Shown here one piece after another: positions 1-7,270 of a DNA stretch of 64,000 nucleotides. The translations under genes and the position numbers were made by a program. This DNA comes from Asticcacaulis sp. YBE204 (GTDB taxonomy: Bacteria; Pseudomonadota; Alphaproteobacteria; Caulobacterales; Caulobacteraceae): assembly GCF_000495855.1 (NCBI RefSeq), contig NZ_AWGF01000012.1, positions 62,001-126,000 on the forward strand, in the 5' to 3' direction. Numbering within the stretch: position 1 is the stretch's first letter; each line of letters begins with the position of its first letter. The notes under the pieces were generated by a model. The model was not told the DNA's origin. It saw nothing but the letters and a program-made list of their open reading frames with translations, and did no database searches.

Positions 1-52
1 CGCCGATGACGACGATGCGCGGTTTAGGAGGGGAATCGAGGTTAAAGGCCAT
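1..52 (-). CDS. nirB: Nitrite reductase large subunit, N-terminus only (partial)
   Basis: Only the first 17 codons lie in the window. The minus-strand reading starts MAFNLDSP and runs into RIVVIG, the usual opening of an FAD/NAD(P)-binding Rossmann fold. NirB reduces nitrite to ammonium in the cytoplasm using NAD(P)H, FAD, an Fe-S cluster and siroheme. The call depends mainly on context: the gene follows nasS and nasT in the same direction and is preceded by a terminator/antiterminator leader of the kind that controls nitrite reductase operons. The visible residues alone would also fit another flavoprotein, such as a different FAD-dependent oxidoreductase. Confidence 0.6.
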   Translation of the reverse strand, partial: MAFNLDSPPKPRIVVIG

Positions 53-93
53 TTTTCGGTACTCTTGTGGGAGAGCGTGGAAGCGATTAGGCC

Positions 94-144
94 AAAAAAA
101 ATCCCGCAACCCCTTGGGCTGCGAGGAGCCGTCAGGGTTGCGGG
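94..144 (-). terminator. Intrinsic terminator in the nirB leader
   Basis: Read on the minus strand, the arm CCCGCAACCC (144 to 135) pairs perfectly with GGGTTGCGGG (112 to 103) across a 22-nt loop, followed by A and eight T (101 to 94). It lies about 40 bases before the nirB start, so it is a leader attenuator rather than an end-of-operon terminator. Its 5' arm shares bases 143-144 with the hairpin at 143-156. Confidence 0.85.
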
Positions 145-219
145 ACATCTTTGTCCGATGAGGCTGCGCGAAACCGACTTTGGCACCGCGCGGCAAATGT
201 CTTGGACCGTCTTTGGTCC
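143..219 (-). promoter_or_regulatory. Two-hairpin NasT (ANTAR) antitermination target before nirB
   Basis: On the minus strand, hairpin 1 (219 to 204) is GGACC-AAAGAC-GGTCC and hairpin 2 (156 to 143) is GGAC-AAAGAT-GTCC. Both have six-base loops with A at position 1 and G at position 4, the known recognition rule for ANTAR RNA-binding proteins. Between them lies about 47 nt that can form a GCGCG/CGCGC stem. Hairpin 2 abuts and overlaps the terminator arm, so its formation should block the terminator. A TTGACA -35-like element sits upstream at 256 to 251. NasT, the expected ligand, is encoded at 1460-2047. Confidence 0.8.
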
Positions 220-314
220 TGTCACCTATTGGGCCACAGGAAAGCCCTTATGTCAATCGCGGTTTTTCGCGGGTGCGAGGAAACATCCTTCCCCGTAAAC
301 AGGGAAGGATGAAA

Positions 315-1460
315 TCAGGACGCCACCGACCGGAACACACCGCCGTCGAACAGGGCATTTGCGGGCATCAGGATCGGTTCCGGTCGTGCGGGCAGGGACC
401 ACGGCGCGGTTTGTCCGCCTTCGTCCTTTTCGTCCGCCTCCGGTACATTCAGTTCCAGACCCGACGCGGCTTCGCGCCACAGGTCGGGGCGGTAAACCTT
501 GCGCGCTATGGCGTCGAAGTCGTGATCGCCGGTCGTCAGGCCCCAGCGGACAAACTGCCCCATGAACCATTTGGCGTGGCTTATCCACGGGAAGGTCGTT
601 GTCTGCGGATCGAGCACCAGTCCGGCGCCGCCCTCACCCAGAGCCGCCTGTATCGCTTCCAGGGGCGCACCGACATAGGCCTTACGGCTGAGGATTTCGG
701 CCAGATCGGTGCTATTGGCCGGGTCCGACGCCCACTGCGCCGCCCGGAGCAGGGCGCGGGTCAAGGCGATGACGCCGTCGGGGTTTTCTTCGGCCCAGAC
801 GCCGCGCACACCCAGCAGTTTTTCGGGTTTCAACGTCCAGAAGGCGGGATCGGAGAACAGCACCACGCCGTCGCCGTTCAGTTCGGCCATCTGCGGCCAG
901 GGCGAACCCGAACAGAAGCCGTCGATGACGCCGTCCCGCAGGTGGTCGGCCATGCGCGACGGCGGCAGGACCACCCACTGCACCTGACGGTCGGGGTCGA
1001 TTCCCGCGGCGGCCAGCCAGTGGCGCAGGACGAAATGGTGCGGCGAGTAGGTGAAGGGTATGGCGAGCGTCACCTTGGCGTCGCTGGCGGCGCGGCGGTT
1101 CTGGATGACGAGGCGAAGCGCGCGCGCCGTGGCGATCAGGGTCGAGGCCCCGTGGTCCTCAAATACCGCTTTCAGGCGCGAGGAAACGACGACGCTGTTG
1201 CCATTGGCCCCCAGCGCCATCGGGGCGACGATCTGACCCAGAGTCGGCCCCAGACCCAGACCGCGCGCCAGCGGCATGGTCGCCAGCACGTGGGCGGCAT
1301 CGAGCAGACCGTAGGACAGCTTGTCACGGATATTGGACCAGTTGGACTCGCGGCTTAAGCTCACGTCGAGGCCTTCGGCGGCGTAGGTGCCGAGGGCTTC
1401 GGCGACCACGATCAGGGCCGCGTCATTGAGCGGGGAAAAGCCGATTCGCAGGCTGAGCAT
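315..1460 (-). CDS. nasS: Nitrate sensor NasS (periplasmic-binding-protein fold, cytoplasmic)
   Basis: This 381-residue protein resembles the nitrate-binding NrtA/CmpA family (for example the LRIGFSPLNDAAL start and the later VIDGFCSGSPW stretch) but has no signal peptide, as expected for NasS, the cytoplasmic nitrate sensor. In known NasST systems NasS binds NasT without nitrate and releases it when nitrate binds. The start is the ATG at 1460, whose A is shared with the nasT stop (TGATG), implying translational coupling; a GTG lies one codon upstream. It is shorter and more divergent than the true transporter protein NrtA at 30362-31612. It ends 262 bases before nirB. The C-terminal 40 residues are Pro- and Glu-rich and may be disordered. 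Confidence 0.88.
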   Translation of the reverse strand: MLSLRIGFSPLNDAALIVVAEALGTYAAEGLDVSLSRESNWSNIRDKLSYGLLDAAHVLATMPLARGLGLGPTLGQIVAPMALGANGNSVVVSSRLKAVFEDHGASTLIATARALRLVIQNRRAASDAKVTLAIPFTYSPHHFVLRHWLAAAGIDPDRQVQWVVLPPSRMADHLRDGVIDGFCSGSPWPQMAELNGDGVVLFSDPAFWTLKPEKLLGVRGVWAEENPDGVIALTRALLRAAQWASDPANSTDLAEILSRKAYVGAPLEAIQAALGEGGAGLVLDPQTTTFPWISHAKWFMGQFVRWGLTTGDHDFDAIARKVYRPDLWREAASGLELNVPEADEKDEGGQTAPWSLPARPEPILMPANALFDGGVFRSVAS

Positions 1461-2047
1461 CACACGCCTCCCGTTTTGAGCAGGTCGGCAATCGACAGGA
1501 TATCGGCGGCCACGGCGGCGATGGGACGGCCCGAATCCATGGCGTGCTTACGCATCAGTTTATAGGCCTCGTCCTCGTTTATGCCGCGGGAAGTCATAAG
1601 GATTCCCTTCGCCCGGTCAATCGTTTTGCGCGCGGCCAGATCGGCTTTCGCTTTCGACAGATCGCTGCGCAGGGTCTGCATGAGGTTGAAGCGGTGCGCC
1701 GCCACGGTGAGGATCGAGGCGATGCGATTGGGCGCATAACCATCCACGATATAGGCGGCGACCCCGGCCTCCAGCGCCTGCGCCGTCGTATTGGCGTCGG
1801 AGCGGTCGACGAACATGGCGACGGGGCGCGGGGCCTGCTCATTGGCCACCTGAAGCGCGTCCAGCGTGTCGCGGTCCGGGCTTTCGCAGGCGATGATCAC
1901 CATGTCCGGATTGATCTCAAGCCACTGCGCCAGCTCAAAACGCGGCCAGTGATGGATGGTGGCGGCCTGATGGACTTCGTCCATGCGAATCCCTTCGGCC
2001 ACAAGGGCCGCGCGGGCATCGTCGGGGTCGATGATCAGGACGTTCAT
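1460..2047 (-). CDS. nasT: ANTAR-domain antiterminator NasT
   Basis: This 195-residue protein has a degenerate receiver domain (residues about 1-120, starting MNVLIIDPDD), a coiled linker and a C-terminal ANTAR domain (about 138-192) with the typical RKTIDRAKGILM opening. ANTAR proteins bind paired hexaloop hairpins in nascent RNA and prevent intrinsic termination. It is upstream of nasS and overlaps it by one base. Three candidate targets are in the window: 143-219, 2292-2327 and 32950-33020. No Shine-Dalgarno is evident before the ATG at 2047, so expression may be low. Divergent from narK. Confidence 0.92.
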   Translation of the reverse strand: MNVLIIDPDDARAALVAEGIRMDEVHQAATIHHWPRFELAQWLEINPDMVIIACESPDRDTLDALQVANEQAPRPVAMFVDRSDANTTAQALEAGVAAYIVDGYAPNRIASILTVAAHRFNLMQTLRSDLSKAKADLAARKTIDRAKGILMTSRGINEDEAYKLMRKHAMDSGRPIAAVAADILSIADLLKTGGV

Positions 2048-2225
2048 GGGTTTTTACAAAACTCGGTGCCGTTTTCTTTTATCGCTACGCCTAAAATTGT
2101 GCATTGCGCAAGGGGCAAATTTGCGAACGAATTTCATTGAAATGTTTGCGAATGTGCGTGTGCGAAAAAAGCGCGCGACCCCCGCTTGACAGAGACGGGC
2201 CATCGGTGGCTTACTTACGCGACAA

Positions 2226-2269
2226 GCTCGTCCCGAAAAGTGTGTAGCGGTTTTCGGAATCGGATGAGC
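2226..2269. repeat. 44-base palindromic intergenic repeat, copy 1
   Basis: Imperfect palindrome with outer arms GCTCGTC (2226-2232) and GATGAGC (2263-2269) and inner arms CCGAAAA and TTTTCGG. It matches the copies at 17473, 45914 and 61260 in length and core, but the outer stem here is GCTC/GAGC instead of GCGC/GCGC, a compensated change. It lies in the nasT-narK divergent gap. Confidence 0.85.
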
Positions 2270-2291
2270 GCCAAATAAAGCGATTGGGGAA

Positions 2292-2327
2292 CTGGCCAAC
2301 GAGGGTCAGCCTCCGGAACGAACCGGA
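2292..2327 (+). promoter_or_regulatory. Two-hairpin NasT (ANTAR) target before narK
   Basis: Two adjacent hairpins separated by only two bases: CTGGCC-AACGAG-GGTCAG (2292-2309) and TCCGG-AACGAA-CCGGA (2312-2327). Both have hexaloops with A1 and G4. I do not find a U-tract terminator downstream: candidates are a GC-rich stem at about 2362-2388 and a long-range pairing of GGGGA-ACT (2286-2293) with AGT-C-TCCCC. Control could therefore act on translation or Rho rather than intrinsic termination. The rest of the 357-base nasT-narK gap holds the 44-base repeat and AT-rich sequence carrying the nasT promoter. Confidence 0.7.
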
Positions 2328-2404
2328 CAGTCGTACTTCACAAAAAGTCTCCCCAACATACGCGGACGCCCAAAGCGGCGGCCGTCGCAATCGCAGGTTT
2401 TCCT

Positions 2405-3616
2405 ATGATTTCCAAAGAGTTCCTCAAGGCCGGACACGCACCTACGCTGCTGTCGGCTTTTCTGTATTTCGACATGAGCTTCATGGTCTGGGTGCTGCTC
2501 GGCGCGCTGGGCGTGCAGATCGCGGCCAGTCTCGGTCTGACGCCCGCCGAAAAAGGCTTCATGGTCGCCGTGCCGATCCTCACCGGTGCGCTGCTGCGCA
2601 TGGTGGCGGGCGTGCTGGTCGATCGCATCGGGCCGAAAAAGACCGGCGCCATCGGTCAGGCCATCGTCATTTCCGGCTTGTTGCTGGCCTGTTTCCTCAA
2701 GGTCGACAGCTACGAAGGCGTGCTGGCTTTGGCCGTCGTTCTGGGCGTCGCCGGGGCGTCATTCGCGGTCGCCCTGCCGTTGGCTTCGCGCTGGTATCCG
2801 CCGCAATATCAAGGCATTGCGCTCGGCATTGCGGGAGCCGGTAATTCGGGAACGGTGTTCGCCTCGCTGTTCGCGCCGTCACTGGCCAAGGCGTTTGGCT
2901 GGACGACCGTCTTCGGCTTTGCCGCCATTCCGCTGATCGCCGCCTTTGTCTTCTATCTGGTGTTTGCCAAGGACGCGCCGAACCCACCGCCGCGCAAGAC
3001 CTTTGCGCAATATATGGCGATCCTCAAGGAGTCCGACGCCTGGTGGTTCCTGCTGTTCTACGGCGTGTCGTTCGGCGGTTTCGTCGGCCTTAGTTCATCG
3101 CTGAACATCTATTTCAACTCGGAATACGGCCTCGATCCGATCGTGGCGGGCTTCTTCACGGCCGCCTGCGTGTTTGCCGGATCGCTGCTGCGTCCGGTCG
3201 GCGGCGGTCTGGCCGACAAGATCGGCGGCATCCGCACTTTGTCGATCATGTATATAGTCGCGGCCTGCGCATTGGTGGTGATGAGCTTCAAGCTACCGAC
3301 GGCGTTTATGACGCTGGGGGTTCTGATCGTCGGCATGGGCGCGCTCGGCATGGCCAATGGCGCGGTGTTCCAGCTGGTGCCGCAACGCTTCCAGAGCGAA
3401 ATCGGGGTGATGACCGGCCTTGTCGGCATGTTCGGCGGTATCGGCGGCTTCTATCTGGCGGCCAGCCTCGGCCTCTCGAAACAGGCCCTCGGCAGCTATC
3501 AGCCGGGTCTGCTTGGTTTTGCGGTTCTGGCGCTCGTGGCCTTTACCGGCCTGACCCTGATCAAGCGCCGCTGGCGCACGACGTGGGGCGGCATGCTGGA
3601 GAATGTGCGTATCTAG
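2405..3616 (+). CDS. narK: Nitrate/nitrite transporter, MFS family
   Basis: A 403-residue protein with about 12 hydrophobic membrane segments, lacking a signal peptide. The nitrate/nitrite porter signature is supported by the glycine-rich segments in helices 5 and 11 (GIAGAGNSGT near residue 140 and GMFGGIGGFYL near residue 343). It imports nitrate and may export nitrite across the inner membrane. It is divergent from nasT-nasS and carries its own hairpin-pair leader, so it probably belongs to the same nitrate regulon. The Shine-Dalgarno before the ATG is poor. A hairpin (3625-3659) and a terminator follow. A second, ATP-driven nitrate uptake system is at 28363-32878. Confidence 0.9.
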   Translation: MISKEFLKAGHAPTLLSAFLYFDMSFMVWVLLGALGVQIAASLGLTPAEKGFMVAVPILTGALLRMVAGVLVDRIGPKKTGAIGQAIVISGLLLACFLKVDSYEGVLALAVVLGVAGASFAVALPLASRWYPPQYQGIALGIAGAGNSGTVFASLFAPSLAKAFGWTTVFGFAAIPLIAAFVFYLVFAKDAPNPPPRKTFAQYMAILKESDAWWFLLFYGVSFGGFVGLSSSLNIYFNSEYGLDPIVAGFFTAACVFAGSLLRPVGGGLADKIGGIRTLSIMYIVAACALVVMSFKLPTAFMTLGVLIVGMGALGMANGAVFQLVPQRFQSEIGVMTGLVGMFGGIGGFYLAASLGLSKQALGSYQPGLLGFAVLALVAFTGLTLIKRRWRTTWGGMLENVRI

Positions 3617-3624
3617 CCGCGTAT

Positions 3625-3721
3625 TGCCGCCCCACGATTTTAGCGTTTTTGGGGCGGCATATTCGAAAACGTTAGGATTTAACTCAGTAAAAAAGCGGGG
3701 GAGGTCACTCTTCCGCTTTTT
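3625..3721 (+). terminator. Stem-loop and intrinsic terminator after narK
   Basis: First a perfect 10-bp stem TGCCGCCCCA/TGGGGCGGCA (3625-3634 with 3650-3659) without a T-tract. Then a classic terminator at 3689-3721: A-run plus GCGG pairing with CCGC plus T-run (AAAAAGCGG/CCGCTTTTT), which would work in both directions. Confidence 0.75.
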
Positions 3722-3803
3722 AGCGTTTGAGGCGAAAAGTCATTGTCTTTTGATATGTTATAATATAACTAACGCGCCATTGTAACCTATCAAGGAGTTG
3801 CCC

Positions 3804-4217
3804 ATGTCCGCCACTTCGTCCCGCGCCGCGCGCACCTTCGATGCTCTGGCGATGGGGCTGTCGGCCCTGTGTCTGGTTCACTGCCTTGTTCTGCCTCTGG
3901 CCTTCGCCGCCCTGCCGTTCTTGGGTGCATTCAATGACAATCCGCTGGTCCATCAAGGGCTGGCACTTCTGGCCGCCCCGGTCAGCCTTTATGCGCTGGG
4001 CCGTTCCGGCGGCTGGAAGCGACCCCTGCGGCCCATACTGGCGCTGACCGGTCTGGGGTTGCTCCTGTCTGCGGCGTTCTGGCCGCCGTTCCACGACTAC
4101 GAAACCCTGATGAGCGTTGTCGGTGCCGGAGCGCTGGCCGTGCTGCATGCCCTTAATATGCGCTGGCCGCATATACATAACGCAAGCCCTGTTAAAGCCG
4201 ACACCTCGCGGCCATAA
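3804..4217 (+). CDS. MerC-domain small membrane protein
   Basis: A 137-residue, four-helix membrane protein. The helix-1 motif CLVHC (C23 and C27) resembles the vicinal cysteines of MerC mercury transporters, which pass Hg(II) inward. No other cysteine is present, and no merR, merA, merT or merP is nearby, so a role in mercury is unproven; stand-alone MerC-domain proteins are common in alphaproteobacteria. The start is the ATG at 3804, six bases after AAGGAG (3792-3797); an in-frame TTG at 3798 is less likely. A TATAAT box lies about 40 bases upstream in AT-rich sequence. It may be single-gene transcribed, bounded by the narK terminator and the protease gene. Confidence 0.75.
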   Translation: MSATSSRAARTFDALAMGLSALCLVHCLVLPLAFAALPFLGAFNDNPLVHQGLALLAAPVSLYALGRSGGWKRPLRPILALTGLGLLLSAAFWPPFHDYETLMSVVGAGALAVLHALNMRWPHIHNASPVKADTSRP

Positions 4218-4289
4218 TTTTGTCCGGCAAATGCGATTGCGTGCGTCGCGTCAGCATGCCACATAAACGGGCATAAAACGGGGGACATC

Positions 4290-7166
4290 ATGTATCGCAA
4301 AACGATTGCCGGCTGGATCGGCGCGCTCGCCTTGTCGATGTGTCTTCTGCTGCCTGTGGCGCAGGCGGCAGAACCGGCAAAGCCTGACGCGGTGCCTCAA
4401 ACACTGGCACAACCGTGGTTGCGCGCCCCCAGCGACCTGCCGCCGCACCCGCAACCGCGCATCGGCAAGCTGGCCAACGGCATGACCTACGTCATTTTCC
4501 GCAGCCCGGCCCCGCGCAACACCGCCGCCCTGCGTCTGATCATCCGCGCGGGCTCGATGGAGGAGCGCGACGATCAGCGCGGTCTGGCGCATTTTGTCGA
4601 ACACATGGCCTTCAACGGCTCGAAAAATATCCCCGAAGGTGAACTGACGAAGATTTTAGCGCGGCACGGGTTTCGTTTCGGATCGGACGCCAATGCCTTC
4701 ACCACCTATGACAACACCGCCTATGTGCTGGACCTGCCCAATACCGATAACGAGACCGTCGATACCGCCTTCTTTATCCTGCGGGAGACGGCATCGAACC
4801 TGACCTTTGCGCCCGATGCCATCGACCGCGAGCGCGGCGTCATTCTGGGGGAGGAGCGCGTCCGCGCCAGTCCGGCCAGCCGCCTGTCCGACTCCGTATC
4901 GGCGATCGCCTTCAAGGGGCAGCGGTTCGCGGAGCGTCGTCCCATCGGCCTGCCGGAGATCATCCGCACGGCACCGCCGAAAGCCCTGACCGACTATTAC
5001 CGGACCTGGTATCGTCCGGAGCGCGCGACCCTGATCATTGTTGGCGACATCCTGCCCGCCGAGATCGAGCAGCGCATTCAGGACCGGTTCGGCGACTGGG
5101 CGGGCGAGGGGCCTGCGCCCGCCGAGGTCGATATCGGCACCTACACGCCCAAAGGCACCGCAGCGCATATCTTCACCGATCCGAATCTGGCGGAGGATAT
5201 CACGCTCAGATGGTCGCGCCCCGTGGTCGATATACCCGATACGCTGGAAGCGCGCCGCGTCGGCATGGCCAAGGCGCTCGCCGTCGGCGTTTTTAACGAC
5301 CGACTGGCAAGGCGGGCGCGAGCCGCCGACAGTCCGTTCTTTTCGGCCAGCCTGAGCTACACCAACAACCGTCTGACGGCCAACGCCACGACGCTGGGGT
5401 TCAAGCCCAAACCCGGCAAGACGCGCGAAGCCCTGATCGAAGTCGTCAGGCTTTATCATCAGTTCGTCCGGTTCGGGGTGACGGACGAGGAGCTGGACCG
5501 CCTGATCGCCAGCCGCGATCTTGGCTTCCGCAACGCCGTGGCTGCCGACAAGACCCGGCAACACACGGCGCTGATGAGCGAGATCGTCAGCGCGATCAAT
5601 GACCGAAGAGTCTATATGTCGGCAACGCAGCTGCTGGACATGTGGGAGCAGGTCAAGCCGTCCTTCACCAAGGTGACCGTCGACGCGCAGATTGCGTTTA
5701 TCAGCAGCGGCGATGGCCCGCTTGTCGTGCGCTCTATCGAAGCCCGCGATGCCGTCGACGAAGCGGCGCTTGTCGCGGCCTATACGGCGGCTCAGGCCCT
5801 GCCGGTCGAACCCTTCGTCGCCGTGGCGGCCAAACCGTGGCCCTATACGGAATTCGGCACGCCGGGCAAGGTCGTCAAGACCGAGGTCTTCAAAGAGTGG
5901 AACTATACGCAATATACCTTCGCCAACGGCCTGAAGCTCAATCTCAAGCCGGTACGATATCAGAGCAATCGCGTCACGGTCGGGGTGCGTCTGGCGGGCG
6001 GGCGGATGCTGTTTTCGCCGCACGACAAGGTCAGCCTGCTGCCGGCCATGATGTTCAATCTGGCGGCGGGCGGTCTGGGACAATTGTCCTTCGAGGAAAT
6101 GAACAAGAGCCTGAACGGCCATACCTACTCGATCAAATATGCGCTCGGCGAAGACGACGCGACCCTGACCGGGACCACCACCACGTCTGATTTCCCGCTA
6201 CAGATGCAAGTTCTGATGGCCTATTACAGCGACCCCGGCTATCGCCCGGAAACCTTCGACAATCTCAAGACCGGTTTTGCCGCTACCACGCGGCAGATGA
6301 AGAGTAATCCCTCGACCATGCTGGCCATGGGTAGCTTGTCCTATATGACCTCTGACGATCCGCGTCTGGTCTTTCCGACGCCGGAAGCCTTCGCGCAGGT
6401 AACCAGCGCCCAGGTCAAGGCCCAGATCGAGCGGACCCTGCGCAATGTGCCGATCGAGATTACCATCGTCGGCGATATCACGCCGGAGGCCGCGCTCGAT
6501 GCGGTTGGCCGGACCTTCGGGGCCCTGCCGCCGTTGCCGGACAACTACAAGGTCGCGCGCGACGCCGATCGTATCTCCCTGCCGAAGGACCGCAACGCGC
6601 GCATCGTCACCCATCAGGGGCGTGCGGATCAGGCGGTGAGCTATCTCGCCTTCCCGACGACGGACCTCTACGCCAATCTCCGCGATACGCGCGGAATCGA
6701 CCTGCTGGCGCGCGTCTATGCCAACCGCCTGCGCGACGAAGTGCGCGAAAATCAGGGGGCGACCTATGGCGTCAGCGTGTCGAGTTTCATGTCGCCGCGC
6801 TTCAAGGGCTACGGCTATATCAGCGTCACGACGACGGTGAGGCCCGAACGTGACGAGGACTTCTACAAGACGGCGCTGGCGATTGCCGCCGATCTGCGCA
6901 ATAGGCCGGTGACGCAGGATGAGCTCGATCGTGCGCGCCTGCCGGAGCTGGAGAGGGTCGAGCAAAGCGAACGCACCACCAACCATTGGTTCGCCTTGCT
7001 GCCGGGCTTTAGCGCCAACCCGCAGAAGCAGGCTTTCAACCGCGACGTGGCCGGGCAGTACAAGGCCGTGACGGTCGAGGACCTGCAACGATTGGCGAAG
7101 ACCTATCTGGTCGAAAACCGCGTCCTGCGCATCAAGGTGGTGCCGGAGACGCCATCGACACAATGA
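4290..7166 (+). CDS. Periplasmic M16 zinc metallopeptidase (tandem M16)
   Basis: A 958-residue protein with a Sec signal peptide (hydrophobic stretch to about residue 26, cleavage near AQA-A). The inverted zinc motif HFVEH (H101, E104, H105) lies in the context GLAHFVEHMAFNGS, with the distal zinc-ligand Glu expected in the later ERGVILGEERV segment. The second half (from about residue 540, FANGLKLNLKP) is an inactive M16-like repeat lacking HxxEH, as in pitrilysin and PqqL-type enzymes. Expected role: degradation of peptides in the periplasm. The start ATG follows GGGGGA. It seems to be single-gene transcribed; phoX begins about 100 bases later and may be separate. Confidence 0.9.
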   Translation: MYRKTIAGWIGALALSMCLLLPVAQAAEPAKPDAVPQTLAQPWLRAPSDLPPHPQPRIGKLANGMTYVIFRSPAPRNTAALRLIIRAGSMEERDDQRGLAHFVEHMAFNGSKNIPEGELTKILARHGFRFGSDANAFTTYDNTAYVLDLPNTDNETVDTAFFILRETASNLTFAPDAIDRERGVILGEERVRASPASRLSDSVSAIAFKGQRFAERRPIGLPEIIRTAPPKALTDYYRTWYRPERATLIIVGDILPAEIEQRIQDRFGDWAGEGPAPAEVDIGTYTPKGTAAHIFTDPNLAEDITLRWSRPVVDIPDTLEARRVGMAKALAVGVFNDRLARRARAADSPFFSASLSYTNNRLTANATTLGFKPKPGKTREALIEVVRLYHQFVRFGVTDEELDRLIASRDLGFRNAVAADKTRQHTALMSEIVSAINDRRVYMSATQLLDMWEQVKPSFTKVTVDAQIAFISSGDGPLVVRSIEARDAVDEAALVAAYTAAQALPVEPFVAVAAKPWPYTEFGTPGKVVKTEVFKEWNYTQYTFANGLKLNLKPVRYQSNRVTVGVRLAGGRMLFSPHDKVSLLPAMMFNLAAGGLGQLSFEEMNKSLNGHTYSIKYALGEDDATLTGTTTTSDFPLQMQVLMAYYSDPGYRPETFDNLKTGFAATTRQMKSNPSTMLAMGSLSYMTSDDPRLVFPTPEAFAQVTSAQVKAQIERTLRNVPIEITIVGDITPEAALDAVGRTFGALPPLPDNYKVARDADRISLPKDRNARIVTHQGRADQAVSYLAFPTTDLYANLRDTRGIDLLARVYANRLRDEVRENQGATYGVSVSSFMSPRFKGYGYISVTTTVRPERDEDFYKTALAIAADLRNRPVTQDELDRARLPELERVEQSERTTNHWFALLPGFSANPQKQAFNRDVAGQYKAVTVEDLQRLAKTYLVENRVLRIKVVPETPSTQ

Positions 7167-7270
7167 CACCGTGTGGTTTTTCACAAAACCGACACGCGGA
7201 TCGCAAAGGGGTTTCACAAAACGGGGAGATGTAGAGGGTTCAACCATAAAATCTCACCGAGAGGCCCTCT

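Noticed and set aside
180-1358. Long plus-strand open frame opposite nasS
   Set aside because: Antisense shadow of a GC-rich gene; Arg/Gly/Gln-rich composition, no ribosome site or family motif.
2048-2225. ANTAR hairpin pair in the nasT leader (autoregulation)
   Set aside because: I looked for A1/G4 hexaloop hairpins on the minus strand and found none with a stable stem.
3804-4217. Mercury-resistance operon
   Set aside because: Only a MerC-domain protein is present; no merR, merT, merP or merA.
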